A stretch of 64,000 bases of DNA from Bacteroidales bacterium (GTDB lineage: Bacteria > Bacteroidota > Bacteroidia > Bacteroidales > Paludibacteraceae). The stretch spans positions 1 to 64,000 of the forward strand of contig DUQG01000080.1 in NCBI GenBank assembly GCA_012837935.1. Direction: 5' to 3'. Below are positions 53,331 through 62,148 of the stretch, one piece after another. The notes below the pieces were generated by a model that saw only the letters and a program-made list of their open reading frames with translations, searched no databases and was not told where the DNA came from. A program made the translations under genes and the position numbers. The first letter of the stretch is position 1. Every line of letters starts with the position of its first letter.

Positions 53331-54245
53331 TTAGTTAGACCCTCTTTTCTCTTTAAAAAACAGTGTCCCAATAACCCCAAAAATCACCATCAATCCCCCT
53401 ATGATATGAAAAGTGTATAGTCTCTCATTAAGTATTAGCACGCCGCTGAAAATAGTAATTATAGGACTCAGGTTGTTGAAAATAGCAACTTGCGATGCCG
53501 GAATAACCGCCAGTGCATAATTACTAAAAAAAGAAGTGAACATAAAAGAGAGAATACCCAGATAAAAAATCGACCAAAGAAAACTGCTTTCTTTGAACGG
53601 GTCATAAAATTGGCTTATCGTGCCTGCTTTTATATGTCCAAAAATGGCAATTAAATTAAAAACTACACAGGCTGTCAGGGTCATAAAGAAACTTATATCG
53701 AGTGTGTTATAATTTTTGTTGATTTTTCGAGCTAGAGTGTAGTAGGTTACTACTGAAATCATTGAGAGTAAAATCAGCACGTTTCCTTTCAAATTGTTGT
53801 TACCACCATCCAATCCTGTTTTCAGTAAGATATATACAATTCCGGAAACTGAAAGGAGAATGCTGATTATTTGTTTGATATTACTTTTTTCTTTCAAAAA
53901 TATTGATGCAACGATAACGGTCAGTATAGGCATCATTGCTAATAAAATCCCGGCTTGGGAAGCTGTGGTGTGTTTTAGCCCTTCTGTCTGCAAAGTGAAA
54001 AACAGTATTGGGTAAGGAGTTGATAAAACCAATAACGGAAGAATCTGCTTAAAAGAGAATCTGGGAAATTTTACTTTCCCGAAAGTATATGCCACCAGCA
54101 TTCCCAGTGTACCGACCGAAAATCTGTGTGCCAGCAAGTCGGATGTATTTGCTGAGCGCAATGCAATAATCACAAACATAACCGAAAGACCTGTAATCAG
54201 CGTACCGAGTGTAAGTCCGATATATGCTTTATGTTCTTTTTTCAC
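53331..54245 (-). CDS. EamA/DMT-family transporter
   Basis: A 304-residue membrane protein with ten predicted helices in two EamA repeats (HKAYIGLTLGTLITGLSVM... and NVLILLSMISVVTYYTLA). The motif TTASQAGILLAMMPILTVIVA in the first repeat and PASQVAIFNNLSPIITIF in the second are typical. Such carriers export amino acids or metabolites; no substrate call is made. It sits 42 bases upstream of the OFA carrier. Confidence 0.85.
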   Translation of the reverse strand: MKKEHKAYIGLTLGTLITGLSVMFVIIALRSANTSDLLAHRFSVGTLGMLVAYTFGKVKFPRFSFKQILPLLVLSTPYPILFFTLQTEGLKHTTASQAGILLAMMPILTVIVASIFLKEKSNIKQIISILLSVSGIVYILLKTGLDGGNNNLKGNVLILLSMISVVTYYTLARKINKNYNTLDISFFMTLTACVVFNLIAIFGHIKAGTISQFYDPFKESSFLWSIFYLGILSFMFTSFFSNYALAVIPASQVAIFNNLSPIITIFSGVLILNERLYTFHIIGGLMVIFGVIGTLFFKEKRGSN

Positions 54246-54273
54246 CGTAAATATTAAAAATAGTTATGTAGCA

Positions 54274-54304
54274 CCCACCGACTGGCTTTAAGCCAGTCGG
54301 TGGG
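54274..54304. repeat. GC-rich palindrome of the GGCT-AGCC family
   Basis: CCCACCGACTGGCT, loop TTA, AGCCAGTCGGTGGG: a perfect 14-bp stem. It lies upstream of the EamA gene, not at a gene end, and its core matches the aspA terminator hairpin at 7644-7672. Confidence 0.65.
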
Positions 54305-54344
54305 TTTATCTCACAAATATACATTCTCAATTTCAAAAAACCAA

Positions 54345-54378
54345 AAACCGCTGAAAATCTTTTGACCTTCAGCGGTTT
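54345..54378. repeat. 11-bp hairpin in the repeat-filled gap
   Basis: AAACCGCTGAA and TTCAGCGGTTT with a 12-base loop, followed at 54394-54411 by TCCCGATAGATATCGGGA, another short perfect palindrome of a type common in Bacteroidetes spacers. Confidence 0.5.
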
Positions 54379-54483
54379 AATCGTAAATCTTCCCGATAGA
54401 TATCGGGACTAAAAAATGACTTTAAACCTATGTGTTACTATATGAAGAAACTAACAAAAACTATGTGTCAAAATTAGGAACAA

Positions 54484-54571
54484 TTACTGATTGTCATAAT
54501 ATTTTTCATTGGTGGTAAGTAATTCTTTCCCTTTAATGTCGTAGCGTTGAGCAGGATACAAAATGTACCTT
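54484..54571 (-). pseudogene. Possible 3' remnant of a gene
   Basis: On the minus strand a stretch reads RYILYPAQRYDIKGKELLTT-type protein text and ends EKYYDNQ with a stop at 54484-54486; an in-frame stop cuts it off about 28 codons upstream and no continuation was found. The composition looks protein-like, so it may be the tail of a gene lost from this 610-base gap. Confidence 0.3.
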
Positions 54572-54797
54572 TTTTATTGATGCTTATAAGTACTGCAACC
54601 AACCAAGGCTACATGCGATTTGTTGCGTTGAAGAATGAAAGACAAACTTTTAATAATTGCAAGCATTTAACAACGGGACGAACGGACTTGAAGCCGTTAG
54701 TACCTACCTAAATCAAATAATATTTTATATTTAGAAGCAAATGCGAATATACATATAAAAAATCTACTCGGGGCGCGACTATAATTGAGCGTATTAC

Positions 54798-54831
54798 AAA
54801 GAAGGACAACCCATGCGGATTGTCCTTCTTT
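54798..54831 (-). terminator. Intrinsic terminator of the ECF sigma gene
   Basis: AAAGAAGGACAA / TTGTCCTTCTTT, a perfect 12-bp stem with a 10-base loop, 25 bases beyond the sigma stop; T-rich on both sides. Confidence 0.7.
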
Positions 54832-54855
54832 TGTGTTTTTTCTAAAAGCTGCCGA

Positions 54856-55359
54856 CTACCTGTAATCTTTCAGTTGTTCCTGCAATCTTTTTCTCGCCAA
54901 GAAAATACGACTTTTCACCGTACCAATCGGCAAGTTCATTTCACGCGCAATTTCCTCATACTTATACCCTTGAATATGCATAGAGAAAGGTATGCGGTAC
55001 TCGTCAGCAAAAGAATTAATGCTGTTACTAATCTCAGCTACAGAATAAGCACCGTCCGGTGTTTCAAATCCGGAGTTTTGAGGTAAATTTAAGAGGTGTG
55101 AATCTTCGGTGCGGTCAAATATCGTCTGACTTCTAACAACTTTACGATAGTTATTTATAAAAATATTCTTCATAACAGTCAACACCCAACCCTTGAAATT
55201 CACATTGTCTTTAAACTTATCTTGATTATCCAAAACCTTCAAGGTGGTTTCCTGCAACAAATCTTCGGCATCCTCTCGGTTTAGCGTCAAGGAAAATGCA
55301 AAATTTAGCATATTGCTTTGGAGTGCTAATAATTCTTTTTCAAATTGTAAGTCTTTCAT
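54856..55359 (-). CDS. ECF RNA polymerase sigma factor
   Basis: A 167-residue group 4 sigma factor. Region 2 (about 12-85) shows LLALQSNMLNFAFSLTLNREDAEDLLQET and NFKGWVLTVMKNIFINNYRK; region 4 (about 110-160) has EYRIPFSMHIQGYKYEEIAREMNLPIGTVKSRIFLARKRL (quoted across the helix-turn-helix). No anti-sigma gene follows, as in the stand-alone ECF group of Bacteroidetes. One such factor, SigP, works with PorX in P. gingivalis, but identity with it cannot be claimed. Confidence 0.9.
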   Translation of the reverse strand: MKDLQFEKELLALQSNMLNFAFSLTLNREDAEDLLQETTLKVLDNQDKFKDNVNFKGWVLTVMKNIFINNYRKVVRSQTIFDRTEDSHLLNLPQNSGFETPDGAYSVAEISNSINSFADEYRIPFSMHIQGYKYEEIAREMNLPIGTVKSRIFLARKRLQEQLKDYR

Positions 55360-55512
55360 TTTAGTTTTGTTGTGTGTGAATAGTAAGCTAAAACGAATCC
55401 TTTTGAAAAAATTTGCTTCTCTCGCTTGAGTAGCAGAATGAATCTCAGTTTTTAATACTGAATTAGTTGTTTTCTAAAAAGAACTCTTGGAAAATAGTGT
55501 GTCAATTTCAAT

Positions 55513-55551
55513 GCAAAAATACAATTTTAATTCGCAATTTCACTATATTTG
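55513..55551. promoter_or_regulatory. Divergent -7 boxes between the sigma gene and nfeD
   Basis: Minus strand: TATTTTTGC at 55513-55521 for the sigma gene. Plus strand: TATATTTG at 55544-55551 for the NfeD gene. Both fit TAnnTTTG; the -33 elements are unclear. Confidence 0.4.
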
Positions 55552-55615
55552 TAAAAAATTATTTATAACATCATCAAAGGTGCCATACACCGAAAGTTAA
55601 AAATAAAATAATCGT

Positions 55616-57016
55616 ATGAAAAGGATTCTCATTCTTCTGTGTCTGATTATTACTGCTTTATTGACACACGCCAATATATATGGCAACAACCAAGCCAAAA
55701 CAACCTTTTTTTCCATCGACCTGAAAAAGAACGTGGGAAGCACCACATGGCTTTATATCCAAAAAGGATTTGAAGAGGCGAAAACCCTGAATGCCAACAC
55801 TATAATCATTGAGATGAATACGTACGGCGGCGAGGTTGGATTTGCAGATTCTATTCGGACAAAAATTCTAAACTCTGACATTCCTGTCATAGTTTTTATT
55901 GACAATAATGCCGCATCTGCCGGAGCGCTTATTTCAATTGCTTGCAAAAAAATCTATATGCGCAAGGGTGCCACTATTGGTGCTGCTTCCGTGGTTGACC
56001 AAACCGGACAAAAACTTCCCGACAAATACCAATCTTACATGCGTGCTACCATGCGTGCAACCGCAGAGGCTCACGGCAAAGACACCATTATCATGGGGAA
56101 TGATACGATTTATAAATGGAAACGCGACCCGCTAATTGCTGAAGCGATGGTGGATGAACGAACCGTTGTAGAAAACGTTACCGATTCCGGCAAAGTGCTG
56201 ACTTTCACTACCGAAGAAGCTATCAAACACAACTACTGCGACGGAATGGCAGAAAACATCAAAGAAGTCATCAAGAGTGAAATTGGTAATGCGGAGTATG
56301 AACTGGTAAAATTCAAACCAACCACTTGGGATGACATTAAAGGCTTTTTGCTAAGTCCAATTTTCCAAAGCATTTTGATTATGCTGATTATTGGCGGTAT
56401 TTATTTTGAACTTCAAACACCGGGAATTGGATTTCCGCTTGTGGTGGCGATTACGGCAGCATTACTTTACTTCGCACCGCTCTATATCGACGGTCTGGCT
56501 GAGCATTGGGAAATTCTATTATTTATAATTGGTATTATATTGATTGTCTTGGAGATATTCGCCTTTCCCGGATTTGGTGTTGCGGGTATTAGTGGAATTG
56601 TACTGGTTGTGGCGGGATTGGTACTCAGTCTGATTGGCAATATAAAATTCAATTTCCAACCTGTAAGTGGCGACGATTTTACTCGCGCTACATTAACCGT
56701 TATCGGTGGAATGTTATTCGGATTTGGTGCAACTATTTACCTAAGTAATAAAATAGGCACCAAAGGCATTTTCAAACGTCTGGCACTTGATACCACGTTG
56801 GATAATAAAGAAGGTTACTTGGGTGTTCCGCTTGAAACTCAAAATGTAGTTGGAGAGTCAGGCATTGCTTCCACCGTTCTACGACCATCGGGCAAAGTTC
56901 GTATTGGCAATAAAGTTTATGATGCCGTTTCCATCAACGGTGCATTTATAGAAAAAGGAACTGAAATTAAAATTGTAAAATACGAAGCGGGACAAGTTTA
57001 TGTGGAAAAGAAATAA
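55616..57016 (+). CDS. NfeD/ClpP-class membrane serine protease
   Basis: A 466-residue protein with a signal peptide (to about residue 23), a ClpP-like protease domain with catalytic Ser in NNAASAGALIS and general-base Lys in LPDKYQSYMRA, then a cluster of membrane helices (about 240-380) and a C-terminal NfeD OB-fold (GIASTVLRPSGKVRIGNKVYDAVS). This full-length form (protease, membrane, OB) is known to cleave hydrophobic C-termini of stomatin-like partners; no stomatin gene is adjacent. Divergent from the ECF sigma gene. Confidence 0.9.
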   Translation: MKRILILLCLIITALLTHANIYGNNQAKTTFFSIDLKKNVGSTTWLYIQKGFEEAKTLNANTIIIEMNTYGGEVGFADSIRTKILNSDIPVIVFIDNNAASAGALISIACKKIYMRKGATIGAASVVDQTGQKLPDKYQSYMRATMRATAEAHGKDTIIMGNDTIYKWKRDPLIAEAMVDERTVVENVTDSGKVLTFTTEEAIKHNYCDGMAENIKEVIKSEIGNAEYELVKFKPTTWDDIKGFLLSPIFQSILIMLIIGGIYFELQTPGIGFPLVVAITAALLYFAPLYIDGLAEHWEILLFIIGIILIVLEIFAFPGFGVAGISGIVLVVAGLVLSLIGNIKFNFQPVSGDDFTRATLTVIGGMLFGFGATIYLSNKIGTKGIFKRLALDTTLDNKEGYLGVPLETQNVVGESGIASTVLRPSGKVRIGNKVYDAVSINGAFIEKGTEIKIVKYEAGQVYVEKK

Positions 57017-57219
57017 TCTCTCTTTCAGACCCGTAATCCAAATATATTTCCCATTGTCAAACAGTCTTTTTTATCTGTTTCTTTTTCGTTTTCCTTTTTT
57101 TGAATTGATAAAGAACATAGCAAGCAGAACGACAGTTTTCTTGCCTAAAAATAGTTTTCGTGGTACGTCTGATGTAAATAAACACACGGAAACTATATTA
57201 AAACTATTCACTCACTAAC

Positions 57220-58662
57220 ATGTCGCCAATTGCAGTCATCATAACCATTTCCGCTTATTTTATTGTTTTGTTCGGCGTTTCGTATATAGCAGGACGCAAG
57301 GCGGATAATGCCGGATTTTTTATTGGGAATCGAAGTTCAAAATGGTACATGGTAGCTTTCGCCATGATTGGTGCCACCATTTCGGGAGTTACATTTATGT
57401 CCGTGCCGGGCATGGTTGACCCGAAAGCATTTTCCTATATGCAAATGGTGCTCGGCTTTTTCGTGGGACAACTTATTATTTCATTTGTGCTAATTCCTGT
57501 TTTTTACAGGATGAAACTTTTTTCCATTTATGAATATCTGGATGAACGATTTGGCGTGAGTTCGTACAAAACAGGAGCTTGGTTGTTCTTTGTTTCCAAA
57601 GTTTTGGGAGCATCAGTTAGGCTGTTTTTAGTTTGCGTGTTCTTACAACTGATGGTTTTCGGACCGCTTAATATCCCTTTTATTTTCAACGTGATAGTAA
57701 CTGTAGCTTTGGTTTGGCTTTATACGCGTCAAGGCGGAGTGAAAACACTGATTTGGACTGATTCGTTGAAAACGCTTGTCTTAATTCTTTCGGTTATCTT
57801 GACGATTTATTATATCTCTAAAAGTATGAGCATGGATTTTTCGGGAATGATTGGCGGAATTCGTGAGAGCGAACTTTCCCGCACTTTCTTTTTCGATAAT
57901 CCGAAAGAGCCTACCTATTTTTGGAAACAGTTTTTGGCAGGAATTTTTACAATGATTGCCACAACAGGACTTGACCAAGATTTTATGCAGCGAAATTTAA
58001 GTTGTAAAAACCCGCGCGATTCGCAGAAAAACATTATCACAAGTGGATTGGTGCAATTGGTAATCAACTTACTGTTCCTGATGCTTGGTGTGCTGCTTTA
58101 CCTTTTCATCGACAGCAAAGGCATTGCTCGTCCCGCAAAAAGCGACGAACTTTTCCCGATGGTAGCCACACAAGGATATCTGCCTATGATTGTGGGAGTT
58201 TTATTTATTATCGGACTGATTTCATCGGCTTACGCTGCTGCCGGTTCGGCACTGACAGCACTGACAACTTCGTTTACGGTCGATATTCTGGGCATTAAAG
58301 ATAAAACAGAAGAAGAAATAAAATCCACCCGCAAAAAAGTTCATATCGGAATGGCGGTGATAATGGGTGTGGTGATTTTTGTCTTTAACACCTTGAATAA
58401 CACAAGTGTAATCGATGCGGTTTATATTTTGGCAAGCTACACCTACGGACCTATTTTAGGGTTGTTTGCTTTCGGAATTTTGACAAAACGCGCTGTGCGA
58501 GATAAATTTATTCCGTATATTGCTGTTCTTGCACCGATATTTTGCTTTTTCTTGCAAAAACTGACAATCAGCTTATGGAGTTTCCATTTCGGATATGCCT
58601 TGATTATCGTTAATGCGTTGGTTACAATGCTGGGGATGTGGATATTTGCACCAAAAGATTAG
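57220..58662 (+). CDS. Sodium:solute symporter (SSS family)
   Basis: A 480-residue protein with about 13 membrane helices. SSS signatures are DNAGFFIGNRSSKWYMVAFAMIGATISGVTF (read across helix 1-2), FYRMKLFSIYEYLDERFG and the sodium-site segment ISSAYAAAGSALTALTTSF. Substrate cannot be read from sequence; SSS members carry sugars, amino acids or sialic acid, and two sialidases lie 17 kb away, but there is no direct link. Confidence 0.88.
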   Translation: MSPIAVIITISAYFIVLFGVSYIAGRKADNAGFFIGNRSSKWYMVAFAMIGATISGVTFMSVPGMVDPKAFSYMQMVLGFFVGQLIISFVLIPVFYRMKLFSIYEYLDERFGVSSYKTGAWLFFVSKVLGASVRLFLVCVFLQLMVFGPLNIPFIFNVIVTVALVWLYTRQGGVKTLIWTDSLKTLVLILSVILTIYYISKSMSMDFSGMIGGIRESELSRTFFFDNPKEPTYFWKQFLAGIFTMIATTGLDQDFMQRNLSCKNPRDSQKNIITSGLVQLVINLLFLMLGVLLYLFIDSKGIARPAKSDELFPMVATQGYLPMIVGVLFIIGLISSAYAAAGSALTALTTSFTVDILGIKDKTEEEIKSTRKKVHIGMAVIMGVVIFVFNTLNNTSVIDAVYILASYTYGPILGLFAFGILTKRAVRDKFIPYIAVLAPIFCFFLQKLTISLWSFHFGYALIIVNALVTMLGMWIFAPKD

Positions 58663-58777
58663 TTGTAAATAGAACACTGATTACGCAGATAACACGAATG
58701 TCCACAAATTTTTAATAAAATATTTTGTGTTAATTTGCGACATTTGTGTAATTTGTGTTCAAAAAATCAATAGTAGA

Positions 58778-59632
58778 ATGAAATTCAAACTAACCACATT
58801 TTTTATTATTTTCCAAATTGGTTACCTGTTTGGAATTGAACCCTTCCGCTTCGCTTTGCTGACTGATTTGCATATTACGCAAAACACAACAGCAGTGGAA
58901 GATTTGGAGAATTCTGTTCGGCAAATAAACAATACGCCGATCATTGAATTTGTACTGGTAACAGGCGATATAACGGAGTTTGGTGATAGTGTTTCGTTGG
59001 AAAAAGCGAAAGAAGTACTTGATAAATTGTCTGTTCCCTATTACATCACTTCGGGCAATCATGAAACGATATGGAACGATTCGGAACATACTGATTTTGC
59101 AAAGATTTTTGATGATAATAAGTTTGCTTTTCAGCACAAAGGCGTCTGGTTTTTCGGATTTAATACTGGACCGTTTTCGCGAAAGGCTGACGGACACGTT
59201 TCCCTGCAAGATATTAGGTGGCTGAAAAACAAATTGAAGAAAATTAACAAATCGACACCGATTATTCTTGCCACTCACTATCCGCTTCAACACGGCGATG
59301 TGGACAACTGGCAAGAACTGACCGATGCAGTGAAAACGCATAATATTCGGGCTGTTTTGGGTGGGCATTATCATCGCAATGCTATCTTTTCATACGACGG
59401 CATTCCGGGTTTGATAAATCGCTCAAATCTACGAGGCAAAGACAATGTGGGCGGTTATTCCATCTATTCCGTAACGGCGGATAGTTTGATTGTTTACGAA
59501 CAAATCATTGGTGGGGAGCCACAACCTTGGGCAGAACTTTCCATGAAGGAGAGCTATTTTACTCAAAAAAAGTGTAGTAAGAAATTAACCATTTTCAACA
59601 GAAAGAAAACAGACAAAATAATCACAAAATAA
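58778..59632 (+). CDS. Exported calcineurin-like metallophosphoesterase
   Basis: A 284-residue protein from ATG 58778 with a signal peptide (MKFKLTTFFIIFQIGYLFG). All five metal motifs are present: DLHIT, GDITEFGD, GNHET, ATHYPL and GGHYHR. Substrates of this family include nucleotides, phospholipids and phosphoproteins. The upstream spacer has a TTTGTGTAATTTGTGTTC word repeat; a start at 58727 inside it is unlikely. It is followed after nine bases by the glycosyltransferase. Confidence 0.87.
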   Translation: MKFKLTTFFIIFQIGYLFGIEPFRFALLTDLHITQNTTAVEDLENSVRQINNTPIIEFVLVTGDITEFGDSVSLEKAKEVLDKLSVPYYITSGNHETIWNDSEHTDFAKIFDDNKFAFQHKGVWFFGFNTGPFSRKADGHVSLQDIRWLKNKLKKINKSTPIILATHYPLQHGDVDNWQELTDAVKTHNIRAVLGGHYHRNAIFSYDGIPGLINRSNLRGKDNVGGYSIYSVTADSLIVYEQIIGGEPQPWAELSMKESYFTQKKCSKKLTIFNRKKTDKIITK

Positions 59633-59641
59633 ATCTCAAAA

Positions 59642-61111
59642 ATGACAACATCCAATAAAGGAAAAATAAATTGCTTTATTCCTTTTGCCGACAAAAAACA
59701 GGCGAAAAAAACCATTCAAGGATTGCGTGCAAGCAGTTTAGTAAATAAAATTTATTTGCTGGCAAGCGAAAACACAACAGAGCAAGTCGAAGGGTGTAAA
59801 GTACTAAAAATCAAAGCACTCAATGCAAGTAGCACCATAAAAACCATCAATCAACATGCCAATGCTGATTTTACATTGTTTTACAACAAATACACTACGC
59901 TGGAATTGGGTTATTTCGCATTGGAGCGGATGATACATATTGCTGACGACTGCGGAGCGGGAATGGTTTATGCCGACCATTATAAAATCGTTGGCGACAC
60001 CAAAACCAATGCACCGGTTATTGATTATCAGCTTGGTAGCTTACGTGATGATTTTGATTTTGGTTCCGTGATGGTTTTCAAATCCGAAGCTTTTCGTAAT
60101 GCAGCGAGCAGACTGAAAGCCGATTATGAGTTTGCCGGATGGTACGATTTGCGTTTGAAACTTTCGCAAAAACACCTGCCAATACACATCAACGAATATC
60201 TCTACACCGAAGTAGAACATGACACTCGAAAAAGTGGTGAGAAGATTTTTGATTATGTTGACCCGAAAAACCGTGCCGTTCAAATCGAGATGGAACAAGC
60301 TTGTACAGAGCATTTGAAGGAAATTGGCGGATATTTGAAACCGGAATTTAAGCAGATTGAATTCTCAGAAGGCGATTTCGAGTTTGAAGCTTCGGTAATT
60401 ATTCCGGTACGTAATCGGATAAAAACCATAAAAGATGCCATTAAATCGGTTTTGATGCAGAAAACGGACTTCAAATTTAACCTGATAATTGTGGATAATC
60501 ACTCAACCGACGGCACTACGGAAGCCATTCAAGAATTTGCTACCGATGAGCGATTAATTCACGTTATCCCTGAGCGACACGATTTGGGTATCGGTGGTTG
60601 CTGGAATGTAGGCGTACACCATCCGAAATGCGGGAAATTCGCTGTTCAGCTCGATAGTGACGATGTGTACAGCGATGAAAACACCTTGCAGACGATGGTT
60701 GATGCATTTTATGAACAAAACTGTGCGATGGTTGTCGGCACTTACATGATGACCAATTTTGATATGGAAATGATTCCGCCGGGTATTATTGACCACCGCG
60801 AATGGACACCCGAAAACGGCAGAAACAATGCTTTGCGTATCAATGGATTGGGTGCACCACGAGCATTTTACACACCTTTACTTCGTGAAATAAAAGTTCC
60901 TAACACAAGCTACGGCGAGGACTACGCACTTGGATTGCGTTTCTCTCGTGAATACCAAATTGGACGCGTGTATGACGTGGTTTATCACTGTCGCCGCTGG
61001 GAAGGTAATTCTGATGCATCGTTGGATATTGTGAAAATGAACGGAAACAACTTGTACAAAGACAGAATTCGTACTTGGGAATTGATGGCAAGAATGAAGA
61101 TGTCTAAATAA
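59642..61111 (+). CDS. Two-part protein with C-terminal family 2 glycosyltransferase
   Basis: A 489-residue cytosolic-looking protein. Residues 1-235 resemble a degenerate nucleotidyl/glycosyltransferase fold ([36 protein letters not shown]). Residues about 250-489 are a GT-A family 2 domain: [33 protein letters not shown], the DxD motif in [10 protein letters not shown], and ED in [12 protein letters not shown]. It precedes the DUF4922 and SpoIID genes by 26 and then minus 4 bases; I believe the same trio recurs in Bacteroidales, pointing to a shared, undescribed glycan pathway. Confidence 0.82.
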   Translation: MTTSNKGKINCFIPFADKKQAKKTIQGLRASSLVNKIYLLASENTTEQVEGCKVLKIKALNASSTIKTINQHANADFTLFYNKYTTLELGYFALERMIHIADDCGAGMVYADHYKIVGDTKTNAPVIDYQLGSLRDDFDFGSVMVFKSEAFRNAASRLKADYEFAGWYDLRLKLSQKHLPIHINEYLYTEVEHDTRKSGEKIFDYVDPKNRAVQIEMEQACTEHLKEIGGYLKPEFKQIEFSEGDFEFEASVIIPVRNRIKTIKDAIKSVLMQKTDFKFNLIIVDNHSTDGTTEAIQEFATDERLIHVIPERHDLGIGGCWNVGVHHPKCGKFAVQLDSDDVYSDENTLQTMVDAFYEQNCAMVVGTYMMTNFDMEMIPPGIIDHREWTPENGRNNALRINGLGAPRAFYTPLLREIKVPNTSYGEDYALGLRFSREYQIGRVYDVVYHCRRWEGNSDASLDIVKMNGNNLYKDRIRTWELMARMKMSK

Positions 61112-61137
61112 TAATTTATTAGGCTTTAAGGATAAAA

Positions 61138-62148
61138 ATGACAAATACAGTTGAACAGTTATTGATTGAACAGTTAGCTATCTGGGAAACGGCTCGAAAT
61201 AATTTCGAAGCTCTGAAACAGGTAAAAACCAAAGAGTTAAACGTGAACGGAGCCAAATTCTACGTTCAGTTTAATCCGGCTCGGATTGTTTCGTCAGGTG
61301 CAAAGGTTGATGCCAAAAGCATTCAAGAGCGAAAATGTTTTCTCTGTGCAGAAAATCGTCCGAGAGAACAGGTAGGTTTAAAAGTCCCCCTTGGGAAATT
61401 TAGGAGGCAAGAAAGGCTTTACAGCATTTTGGTTAATCCGTTTCCAATTTTTCCGAAGCATTTTACCATTCCGGATATGGTGCATAAACCGCAACTGATT
61501 TTGTCTCGTTTTGGTGATATGCTGGATTTGGCGGAATATATGAAAGATTATGTGATTTTCTACAACGGTCCGAAATGCGGTGCATCAGCACCCGACCACG
61601 TTCATTTTCAAGCCGGAAACAAAGGATTTCTGCCGATTGAAAAAGAATGGAAAAAGCATATTGAAGCGACCATAATTGATAACGACAACATCAAACTACA
61701 TAAGGTAAATTACGGTTTTCCTTTATTCCTTTTTGAAACAAACGACAAAAAGAAAGGAATTGAGCTATTTAAAAAGATTTACAACGCACTTCCACTAAAT
61801 GACAGCGAAACAGAGCCAATGATGAATATTCTAGTCTGGGTGGAAAGTCCCGAAACTCAAAAAAAGTCCACTTCCTTTCCCCTTTTGGGGAAAGTCCCGA
61901 AGGGGATAGGGGCTGGGGGATTTAGGGGGGCAATTATCCCACGAGCCAAACATCGTCCCGACTGCTATTTTGCCGAAGGCGAAAAAAATATTTTGCTTAG
62001 TCCGGCATCGGTCGATTTGGGCGGTGTGCTAATTACACCGTTAGAAAAAGATTTTGAAAAAATAACGGCTGAAGATGTAGCTGAAATTTTAGCCGAAGTT
62101 TGTTTTGATGAAAAAACTTTCAAAAAAGTAATTCAAAAAATCCAATGA
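61138..62148 (+). CDS. DUF4922 protein, HIT-like nucleotidyltransferase fold, with two in-frame palindrome insertions
   Basis: A 336-residue protein of the DUF4922 family, related to GalT/ATP adenylyltransferase. Key parts: CFLCAENRP (CxxC), VNPFPIFPKHFTIP, and the HIT-like active site GASAPDHVHFQAG. Later PRAKHRPDCYF and SPASVDLGGVLITPLEKDFEKI are conserved. Two segments look foreign: residues about 82-91 (VPLGKFRRQE) and about 246-265 (FPLLGKVPKGIGAGGFRG), both encoded by C/G palindromes and lying in loops. The reading frame is kept open, so the protein may still function. It overlaps the next gene by four bases (ATGA). Confidence 0.82.
   Translation: MTNTVEQLLIEQLAIWETARNNFEALKQVKTKELNVNGAKFYVQFNPARIVSSGAKVDAKSIQERKCFLCAENRPREQVGLKVPLGKFRRQERLYSILVNPFPIFPKHFTIPDMVHKPQLILSRFGDMLDLAEYMKDYVIFYNGPKCGASAPDHVHFQAGNKGFLPIEKEWKKHIEATIIDNDNIKLHKVNYGFPLFLFETNDKKKGIELFKKIYNALPLNDSETEPMMNILVWVESPETQKKSTSFPLLGKVPKGIGAGGFRGAIIPRAKHRPDCYFAEGEKNILLSPASVDLGGVLITPLEKDFEKITAEDVAEILAEVCFDEKTFKKVIQKIQ
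61383..61408. repeat. C/G palindrome copy I (in frame in the DUF4922 gene)
   Basis: AGTCCCCCTTGGGAAATTTAGGAGG: left arm intact, right arm decayed. The usual GGGGG is reduced to GGG and GGAGG. Confidence 0.55.
61875..61931. repeat. C/G palindrome copy J (in frame in the DUF4922 gene, long form)
   Basis: CTTTCCCC-TTTT-GGGGAAAG is a perfect hairpin (61875-61894), followed by GTCCCGAAGGGGATAGGGGC and then TGGGGGATTTAGGGGGGC. The G-rich side has four runs of G, so it could also form a quadruplex. Confidence 0.75.

Larger units (their letters stand above)
54246..54855. other. 610-base repeat-rich gap without an intact gene
   Basis: Holds four short palindromes, a possible gene remnant, an imperfect GGACTTGAAGCCGTT hairpin near 54680 and a terminator at its right end. 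It resembles a site that repeatedly received small elements. Confidence 0.55.

Noticed and set aside
53390-53405. CCCCCT run in the EamA gene
   Set aside because: No paired G run, and the codons encode conserved membrane-helix glycines.
57000-57218. 72-codon frame between the NfeD gene and the sodium symporter
   Set aside because: It overlaps the NfeD stop, and its Phe/Leu-rich composition reflects T-rich spacer sequence; no recognisable domain.
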